Shown here piece after piece: positions 1 through 4,757 of a stretch of DNA of 13,777 nucleotides. The notes below the pieces were generated by a model, which was given only the letters and a program-made list of their open reading frames with translations, was not told the DNA's origin and did not search any database. Numbering within the stretch: position 1 is the first letter of the stretch; every line of letters begins with the position of its first letter. Where the stretch lies: contig JAFTHD010000187.1 in NCBI GenBank assembly GCA_017457585.1, positions 1-13,777 of the forward strand, read 5' to 3'. The DNA comes from Bacillota bacterium. GTDB taxonomy: Bacteria > Bacillota_A > Clostridia > Peptostreptococcales > Anaerovoracaceae. Both the position numbers and the translations under genes were made by a program.

Positions 1-269
1 ATTCCGTGGATACTATCGTAATCAGGGTGGTATTCGGGAATCTCTTTTCCTTTGATTTCAGAAGCAGGACTCCGTTTTAAGATGTGGAAAAGAATGCCGC
101 ATAATAAGTTCAATGGAAGGAATCTTCACAACCTGCATAAACAGGAGAACACTTGCCGAACGTAAAACGAATATTAGACTACAGGTATAATGAAAGATAT
201 CTATCATTGTGGTAATATACTTTATGGAGATACTATGAAAATTGAAATCTATTTACAGGGAAGGTAACA
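1..269. other. Intergenic stretch, no supported gene
   Basis: I see no complete coding region here. Short open stretches exist on both strands. One minus-strand frame is open from about 114 to the left edge and reads plausibly (ending in E-I-P-E-Y-H-P-D-Y-D-S-I-H-G), but it has no ATG and no ribosome binding site, so I do not call a gene. A plus-strand frame in 56-190 is also open but has no start. The stretch may contain the edge of a neighbouring or decayed gene. The last 90 bases hold the niaR promoter and operator region. Confidence 0.5.
186..208 (+). promoter_or_regulatory. Probable niaR promoter -10 with overlapping palindromic operator
   Basis: A consensus TATAAT lies at 186-191, but no convincing -35 box is visible 16-18 bases upstream. 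Bases 189-208 form an inverted repeat, AATGAAAGATATCTATCATT, in which nine of ten base pairs match across the centre (198/199). The palindrome overlaps the end of the -10 box and lies 60-80 bases before the niaR start. This is where a dimeric repressor would block transcription. Autoregulation by NiaR is inference; a different regulator could bind. Confidence 0.45.
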
Positions 270-782
270 ATGAGCAACAGACAGACGGCTATTTTCGAAA
301 TATTGTATAAGGCAGAAGTCCCGGTATCAGCCTCAGATTTAGCGAGACAGCTGAATGTTAGCCGGCAGAGCATCGTAGGGGATATTGCTCTTTTACGTGC
401 CTCCGGAACGGATATAACTGCAACTTCAAAGGGATACGTTCTAACGGACAGGGTGTTTGGAGACCATCAATATGTGGGCACCGTTGTTTGCAATCATTCG
501 GATGAACGGCTGAAAGAAGAACTTTATACCATCGTCGATATGGGCGGTGTCGTCATAGATGTGAGCATTGAACATGCCATATACGGTGAACTAACCGGAA
601 GGCTGGAACTGTCTTCGCGCTATGATGTTGATCTCTATCTTGCAAAGGTTTCAGAGAATATCAATGCTGCGCCGATAAGCAGACTTACAGGCGGTAAACA
701 TATGCACCGCATAGGCTGCAAAGACAGAGAAATCTTTGAACGAATAAGGCAGACTCTCTGCGATGCGGGCATTGCACGGTAG
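270..782 (+). CDS. niaR: NiaR-type transcriptional repressor of NAD biosynthesis (HTH_11 plus 3H domain)
   Basis: This 170-residue protein matches the NiaR/YrxA family, nicotinate-responsive repressors of NAD synthesis and niacin uptake genes in Firmicutes. Residues about 5-50 form a winged helix-turn-helix (A-S-D-L-A-R-Q-L-N-V-S-R-Q-S-I-V-G-D-I), typical of the HTH_11 fold. Residues about 65-168 form the 3H domain, with the expected histidines at H76 (C-N-H-S-D), H102 (I-E-H-A-I-Y-G) and H144/H146 (G-G-K-H-M-H-R), which in the family bind a metal and contribute to the ligand site. The length is normal. The start is supported by AGGGAAGG at 257-264 just before the ATG. No nad or niacin transporter gene is adjacent, so it probably acts at distant loci. 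The palindrome upstream suggests autoregulation. It stops with TAG. Confidence 0.9.
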   Translation: MSNRQTAIFEILYKAEVPVSASDLARQLNVSRQSIVGDIALLRASGTDITATSKGYVLTDRVFGDHQYVGTVVCNHSDERLKEELYTIVDMGGVVIDVSIEHAIYGELTGRLELSSRYDVDLYLAKVSENINAAPISRLTGGKHMHRIGCKDREIFERIRQTLCDAGIAR

Positions 783-904
783 TATGGTTTCTGCAACAAG
801 AAGTTCGTAACATCAGGCTTTGTCATAAAGAAAAAAACGTAAGAAGTTCTGAGAGACCGAATTGCGACAGAACGTGCCTGCGAAAGCGCGGCAATCCGTA
901 ATTT

Positions 905-928
905 GCCCGTGCTTGAATAAGCATGGGC
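905..928. repeat. Perfect 10-bp stem-loop between niaR and the redox fusion gene
   Basis: GCCCGTGCTT (905-914) pairs with AAGCATGGGC (919-928) over ten base pairs, one of them G-T, around a four-base loop GAAT. No T-run follows on either strand, so it is not a typical intrinsic terminator. It ends 35 bases before the next -10 box and could be an mRNA 3' end, a weak terminator for niaR or a binding site. The rest of 783-1020 shows nothing I can name. Confidence 0.5.
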
Positions 929-959
929 GTGAAAATATCGCCCGAAACTTTTGCATATA

Positions 960-968
960 TGATACAAT
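960..968 (+). promoter_or_regulatory. Extended -10 promoter for the redox fusion gene
   Basis: TGATACAAT at 960-968 fits the extended -10 element (TG, one base, TATAAT-like hexamer TACAAT). No good -35 is seen, which extended -10 promoters tolerate. The predicted transcription start near 975 gives a leader of about 45 bases before the ATG at 1021. Confidence 0.5.
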
Positions 969-1020
969 GGTTTCAAACCGAACAGGTTATAACATTATGG
1001 AGAGAAAGTGAGGTGCGTGC

Positions 1021-3135
1021 ATGAAGTACGTTTGCACTATTTGCGGCTATGTGTACGATGAGGAAAAGGAAGGCAAGCCTTTCGCAGAGCTTACCGAATG
1101 TCCGATTTGCAAGCAGCCGCCATCAAAGTTTAAGCCTGCAGAAGAAGAGAAAAAACAAGTTGAAATAGAGACCGGTGTACCGGCAGGAGAACTGGCATAC
1201 GACCCTGCCTTTGTGAGAAACGACCCTACGGCAAGGTACATGGAAGAAATCCATCAGATGGCAGTATCCGGTGAGCCGATTGACGCGGCAATGGGAACGC
1301 TCCTGCCCCTTCCTAAGTGGGAGGACATCCTCCTGTTGGGAGCACAGCTGGATCCGCCGCCATTAAACGACGGTGATCCCGTCAATACGACGACCATCAT
1401 CGGTAAGAAGGCAAAGAAACCGATGGTTCTCGAAAGTCCGGTGTACATTTCCCACATGTCCTTCGGCGCTCTTTCAAAGGAGATCAAGACGGCTCTGGCA
1501 AAGGGTTCCGCCATGGCAAAGACGGGAATGTGCAGCGGAGAGGGCGGAATCCTTCCTGAGGAGAAGGCTGCGGCCTATAAGTACATCTTTGAGTACATAC
1601 CGAACAAGTACAGCGTGACGGATGAAAATCTCAAGTCTTCCGATGCCATTGAGATTAAGATCGGCCAGGGAACAAAGCCTGGAATGGGCGGTCATCTGCC
1701 GGGAAGCAAAGTGACTCCGGAAATCGCTCAGGTAAGGGGCAAGAAGGTGGGCGAAGACGTTCAGAGCCCGAGCAAATTCCCTGAGATTAACTCCAAGGAA
1801 GACCTGAAGGCGATGGTTGATATGCTGAGAGAAAGATCGGAAGGCAGACCGATCGGTATTAAGATTGCAGCAGGAAACATTGAAGCGGATCTGGCCCAGT
1901 GCGTATATGCAGAGCCTGATTTCATTACGATAGACGGCAGAGGCGGAGCAACAGGCTCCAGTCCGCTGATGCTGAGAGAAGCCACATCGGTTCCTACCAT
2001 CTACGCGCTCTCGAGAGCGAGAAAGTATCTGGACAGCGTGGGCGCAGACGTAGACCTTGTGATAACCGGCGGACTCAGGGTGTCGGGAGACTTTGCAAAG
2101 GCCATCGCCATGGGCGCAGACGCGGTAGCTGTGGCAAGTGCAGCCCTCATAGCAGCAGCATGCCAGCAGTACAGAATCTGCGGCAGCGGCAACTGCCCTG
2201 TCGGCATCGCAACCCAGGATGAAACGCTGCGCGCAAGGCTTCACGTGGAGCAGTCGGCACAGAGGGTTGCAAACTATCTGAACGTATCGAGAAAGGAACT
2301 GGAGACCTTTGCGAGAATTTCCGGGGTAGAGGACATTCACGATTTGGGACTTAAGAACCTGATCACCCTCGATGAAGAGATATCAAAGTATACAGGAATC
2401 GTTCACGCAGGGAAGAGCGGTCAGGCTCCTGCACAGGAACAGAAAACGGAAAAAACGGAGGTAAGCGGTATGAAGTACAAGTGTGAAATTTGCGGAGAAG
2501 TCTTTGAAGTGAAGGCAGGAGAAGAACCTGTTTGCCCGCTCTGCAAGGCTACGGGAGACAAGCTGGTGGCAATAGAAGAAGCTCCGGCTGAAGAGAAGGC
2601 AAACCCTTATGCAGGAACCCAGACGGAGAAGAATCTGGAAGCTGCATTTGCCGGTGAATCCCAGGCAAGGAACAAGTACACGTACTATGCTTCCGTTGCG
2701 AAGAAGGAAGGCTACGAACAGATCTCAGCGCTTTTCCTGAAGACGGCTGAAAACGAGAAGGAGCACGCGAAGATGTGGTTCAAGGAGCTGAACGGACTTG
2801 GTGATACGCCTGCAAACCTGAAGGCTGCCGCTGACGGCGAGAACTACGAGTGGACGGACATGTACGAAGGCTTTGCAAAGACCGCAGAAGAAGAGGGATT
2901 CCCAGAACTGGCTAAGAAGTTCAGACTGGTTGCAGCCATCGAAAAGCACCACGAGGAGAGATACAGAGCGCTTCTCCAGAACGTTGAGACGAAGCAGGTG
3001 TTCGAGAAGAGCGAAGTGAAGGTCTGGGAGTGCCGAAACTGCGGACATATCGTGGTAGGAACCAAGGCTCCTGATGTTTGCCCTGCATGCGCACATCCAC
3101 AGAGCTACTTCGAGGTAAACGCTGAGAATTATTAA
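1021..3135 (+). CDS. Rubredoxin / glutamate-synthase FMN domain / rubredoxin-like / rubrerythrin fusion protein
   Basis: This is a 704-residue multidomain redox protein, cytoplasmic, with no signal peptide or membrane segment. Residues 1-40 are a rubredoxin-type iron site (C5, C8, C27, C30). Residues about 55-460 are the FMN-binding catalytic domain of glutamate synthase, with the G-G-A-T-G-S-S segment near 308 and the 3Fe-4S ligands C381-x5-C387-x4-C392 followed by P-V-G-I-A-T-Q. The glutaminase domain and the C-terminal beta-helix domain of classical GltB are absent, so the amino donor and substrate are uncertain. After a charged linker (464-483), residues 484-517 form a second knuckle (C488, C491, C505, C508). 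Residues 527-704 are a full rubrerythrin with a diiron four-helix domain (E545, E579-x-x-H582, E641-x-x-H644) and a terminal rubredoxin (C671, C674, C687, C690). Rubrerythrins reduce peroxide. The start has AGTGAGGTG at 1007-1015. An internal ribosome binding site suggests two separate genes became fused or a second product is made. Confidence 0.9.
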   Translation: MKYVCTICGYVYDEEKEGKPFAELTECPICKQPPSKFKPAEEEKKQVEIETGVPAGELAYDPAFVRNDPTARYMEEIHQMAVSGEPIDAAMGTLLPLPKWEDILLLGAQLDPPPLNDGDPVNTTTIIGKKAKKPMVLESPVYISHMSFGALSKEIKTALAKGSAMAKTGMCSGEGGILPEEKAAAYKYIFEYIPNKYSVTDENLKSSDAIEIKIGQGTKPGMGGHLPGSKVTPEIAQVRGKKVGEDVQSPSKFPEINSKEDLKAMVDMLRERSEGRPIGIKIAAGNIEADLAQCVYAEPDFITIDGRGGATGSSPLMLREATSVPTIYALSRARKYLDSVGADVDLVITGGLRVSGDFAKAIAMGADAVAVASAALIAAACQQYRICGSGNCPVGIATQDETLRARLHVEQSAQRVANYLNVSRKELETFARISGVEDIHDLGLKNLITLDEEISKYTGIVHAGKSGQAPAQEQKTEKTEVSGMKYKCEICGEVFEVKAGEEPVCPLCKATGDKLVAIEEAPAEEKANPYAGTQTEKNLEAAFAGESQARNKYTYYASVAKKEGYEQISALFLKTAENEKEHAKMWFKELNGLGDTPANLKAAADGENYEWTDMYEGFAKTAEEEGFPELAKKFRLVAAIEKHHEERYRALLQNVETKQVFEKSEVKVWECRNCGHIVVGTKAPDVCPACAHPQSYFEVNAENY
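2457..2472 (+). promoter_or_regulatory. Internal ribosome binding site and ATG before the rubrerythrin half
   Basis: GGAGGT at 2457-2462, seven bases, then ATG at 2470-2472 lies inside the fusion gene and in frame with it (codon 484). This Met begins exactly at the second rubredoxin-like knuckle (M-K-Y-K-C-E-I-C-G), mirroring the real N-terminus of the fusion (M-K-Y-V-C-T-I-C-G). Initiation here would give a free 221-residue rubrerythrin. Whether it is used is inference. Confidence 0.55.
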
Positions 3136-3157
3136 TATCAAAGGGAATGAGTTTATG

Positions 3158-3182
3158 GGGGATTGCATTTGCAGTCCCCTTT
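3158..3182 (+). terminator. Hairpin after the redox fusion gene, weak intrinsic terminator
   Basis: GGGGATTGC (3158-3166) pairs with GCAGTCCCC (3171-3179) over nine base pairs, one G-T, with loop ATTT and a short T-run (TTT at 3180-3182). It lies 22 bases past the stop codon at 3135. The short T-run makes partial read-through into the next gene plausible. Confidence 0.5.
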
Positions 3183-3207
3183 CATAAGTTTCGCAAAGGA
3201 GAAAAAG

Positions 3208-3786
3208 ATGGACAGGAGAGATGACGCAAGGAGCAAGAAGATCATATTCGTTTCAAGCTGCCTTTTGAACACAAATAACAAGGTGCAGGGACTTGCCAGA
3301 TATCCGGGTATGTGCAAAGAGGTCTTCGACACCCTCAACAAGTACGGCCTTGGAATCAACCAGATGGACTGCCCGGAGACGCTGTATCTGGGAATCTCCA
3401 GGTGGTTCCACACCAAGAATCTGTACGACAATCACGGATTCAGAACTTTCTGCAGGGAGATTGCAGAGAGAGTGACGACCTACATGGAGGAGTACAAGCG
3501 CGCAGGATATAAGACAGTAGGGGTTCTCAGTTGTGACGGATCACCTACCTGCGGAGTAACCATAACCAGTTGGGATGAACGGTGGGGCGGAGCACCGGCT
3601 GACCTTGAATACAACGACGCCATCATCGAGGGCGAAGGGGTGTACATTGAAGAGTTAAAGGCTGCCATCAAGGCGAGAGGCCTTGAAGTACCGCCATTTT
3701 ATGGGCTGGCTATAGATGACGAATCGGTGGATATGGATCAGATTCTCTCTGATTTTGAAGATTTTATCAAGAGCATTTGCGAGTAG
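3208..3786 (+). CDS. TudS-related (DUF523-like, CD3072-type) putative desulfidase
   Basis: This 192-residue cytoplasmic protein resembles the TudS/DUF523 family, whose characterised member removes sulfur from thiouracil using a [4Fe-4S] cluster held by three cysteines. The family landmarks are visible in order: V-S-S-C18-L-L-N near the N-terminus, M-D-C55-P-E-T in the middle, and D-G-S-P-T-C115-G-V-T. These three cysteines are the likely cluster ligands. C36, C82 and C109 are extra. The closest named group I recognise is the clostridial CD3072 branch, whose substrate is not established. The start at 3208 is preferred because AAAGGAG (3195-3201) precedes it at ideal distance. The earlier ATG at 3163 lies inside a terminator-like hairpin. 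It stops with TAG and the GNAT gene follows after 11 bases, so the two are probably co-transcribed. Confidence 0.75.
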   Translation: MDRRDDARSKKIIFVSSCLLNTNNKVQGLARYPGMCKEVFDTLNKYGLGINQMDCPETLYLGISRWFHTKNLYDNHGFRTFCREIAERVTTYMEEYKRAGYKTVGVLSCDGSPTCGVTITSWDERWGGAPADLEYNDAIIEGEGVYIEELKAAIKARGLEVPPFYGLAIDDESVDMDQILSDFEDFIKSICE

Positions 3787-3797
3787 CGGAGAACGGG

Positions 3798-4241
3798 ATG
3801 AGTGAAGAATACAAAGTAATCAGGACGGAGACGGCAGCCCAGAGGGCGGGAGCACACTACGTAAGGATACAGGGAATGGCTGTAAAGCATCACATTCCTC
3901 TCGAGCTGGAGTTTGACGAACACGATAATCAGGAGGCAAAGTATATCGTGCTCATCGACGACGTGCTCCCCGTTGCCACGTGCAGACTGTACCCCTATGA
4001 CGATGAGACCATGCAGCTTAGCAGGCTTGTTGTGCTTCCCGAGTATAGAGGAAAGGGACTTGGCAGGAAGGTAGTAACGGAAGCTGAGAACTGGTCGAGA
4101 GATTTAGGGTATTCCAAAGTCATGCTGGAGAGCAGGGACAACAAGGTGGATTTTTACCGCAAGCAAGGGTACGTGGGAGATGAAAAAAACACCTTTTTCA
4201 AAGACCCCTTCTGGTGCGTTATGATGGAGAAAAGCCTCTAA
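3798..4241 (+). CDS. GNAT family N-acetyltransferase
   Basis: This 147-residue protein is of the GNAT acetyltransferase fold. The acetyl-CoA pyrophosphate-binding motif A is clear at residues 75-92 (L-S-R-L-V-V-L-P-E-Y-R-G-K-G-L-G-R-K), with R84-G-K-G-L-G89 matching the family R/Q-x-x-G-x-G/A pattern. The later segment S-R-D-N-K-V-D-F-Y-R-K-Q-G-Y (112-125) is the usual motif B end, with tyrosine Y120 where the general acid normally sits. The substrate cannot be read from sequence. The start is ATG 3798 with GGAG at 3788-3791. An in-frame TTG at 3777 would overlap the upstream gene and has no ribosome binding site. It sits 11 bases after the TudS-like gene, suggesting one mRNA. It may act on the same class of compound, but that is only inference. 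Confidence 0.85.
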   Translation: MSEEYKVIRTETAAQRAGAHYVRIQGMAVKHHIPLELEFDEHDNQEAKYIVLIDDVLPVATCRLYPYDDETMQLSRLVVLPEYRGKGLGRKVVTEAENWSRDLGYSKVMLESRDNKVDFYRKQGYVGDEKNTFFKDPFWCVMMEKSL

Positions 4242-4286
4242 TATTTTTGCTCAAAAAACCTCTGAAAAAACTACAAAAAGTTAGCC

Positions 4287-4314
4287 TTGACTAAAGAGTT
4301 ATAAAGGCTATAAT
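4287..4314 (+). promoter_or_regulatory. Strong SigA-type promoter of the metal-ATPase operon
   Basis: TTGACT (4287-4292), a 16-base spacer and TATAAT (4309-4314) make a near-consensus promoter. It gives a start near 4321 and a leader of about 100 bases before the ATG at 4425. Confidence 0.8.
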
Positions 4315-4331
4315 GAAGTTATACCAACGAT

Positions 4332-4361
4332 ACGCCGCATTTTGCGGCGTTTGTCATTTTT
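4332..4361 (+). terminator. Hairpin with T-rich tail at the start of the ATPase leader
   Basis: ACGCCGCA (4332-4339) pairs perfectly with TGCGGCGT (4343-4350) around loop TTT and is followed by TTGTCATTTTT. It may be the terminator of the upstream desulfidase-GNAT unit, an attenuator of the ATPase operon, or a 5'-protective mRNA hairpin. It begins only about 11 bases after the predicted transcription start. The interrupted T-run leaves this open. Confidence 0.55.
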
Positions 4362-4380
4362 AAGAAAGTGGTTACTGAAA

Positions 4381-4411
4381 ACTAACAAAAGTTAACGATC
4401 ACTAACGATAC
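4381..4411 (+). repeat. Repeated TAAC/TAACGAT motifs in the ATPase leader
   Basis: ACTAAC occurs at 4381-4386 and again at 4401-4406, exactly 20 bases (about two helical turns) apart, with TTAACGAT at 4392-4399 between them. AACGATAC at 4404-4411 also matches 4326-4333 near the transcription start. These could be regulator or RNA-binding sites. No metal-sensing repressor gene is adjacent. Confidence 0.35.
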
Positions 4412-4424
4412 AAGGAGGATCAAA

Positions 4425-4730
4425 ATGTTAAAGGAAATATGCGAAGTTTTGACAGATAACAAAAAGGGAATCGGCCTGTTTATCGGAGGTATCCTGGCAG
4501 GTACAGCAGGCGTCAGCGTGCTTTCAAGCGATGATGCAAAGAAGGTGTACACGCAGGCTACAGCAGCATTCCTGAGAGGCAAGGAAGAGGTAATGGAAAC
4601 AGCCACTACCATCCGTGAAAACTGCGAGGATATCTATGCAGATGCCCTCGACATCAACGAGAAGAGAGCAGCAGAAAAGTCGGCAGCAGCTACGATCATC
4701 GAAGACGCTGCAGCAGCTTCCGAGGAATAG
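4425..4730 (+). CDS. Small membrane-anchored DUF6110-like protein paired with metal P-type ATPase
   Basis: This 101-residue protein has a short cytosolic head (1-13), one glycine-rich transmembrane helix (about 14-34, G-I-G-L-F-I-G-G-I-L-A-G-T-A-G) and a charged, alanine- and glutamate-rich helical tail (36-101), probably cytoplasmic and coiled coil. I recognise it tentatively as DUF6110, a family seen beside HMA_2-type P-type ATPases. Its layout parallels mycobacterial PacL (DUF1490) proteins, which have an N-terminal membrane helix, are encoded directly before a CtpC/CtpG-type ATPase and assist it. Unlike PacL1 it has no histidine-rich metal motif; the only candidates are acidic residues and the cysteines C6 and C67. 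AAGGAGG at 4412-4418 sets the start. The ATPase begins 27 bases after its stop, so they form one operon. A chaperone or scaffold role is inference. Confidence 0.75.
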   Translation: MLKEICEVLTDNKKGIGLFIGGILAGTAGVSVLSSDDAKKVYTQATAAFLRGKEEVMETATTIRENCEDIYADALDINEKRAAEKSAAATIIEDAAAASEE

Positions 4731-4757
4731 AAAAGTTTCCTACAGGAGGTTATACTC

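Noticed and set aside
1..190. Possible gene fragment at the left edge on either strand
   Set aside because: The open stretches are under 60 codons, have no ATG with a ribosome binding site and show no family motif that I recognise.
635..976. Minus-strand open frame overlapping the niaR 3' end
   Set aside because: It has no recognisable motif or ribosome binding site and overlaps the 3H domain coding region.
1474..2340. Long minus-strand open frame (288 codons) inside the glutamate-synthase domain
   Set aside because: It lies antisense to a strongly motif-supported gene, has no ribosome binding site and its protein is rich in Cys, Arg and Ser without recognisable domains. It is a shadow of the plus-strand codon pattern.
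3163..3207. Upstream start adding 15 residues to the desulfidase-like protein
   Set aside because: The start lies inside the terminator-like hairpin and lacks a ribosome binding site. AAAGGAG is placed ideally for the ATG at 3208.
3777..3797. TTG start for the acetyltransferase overlapping the upstream gene
   Set aside because: No ribosome binding site precedes it, whereas ATG 3798 has GGAG at the right distance.
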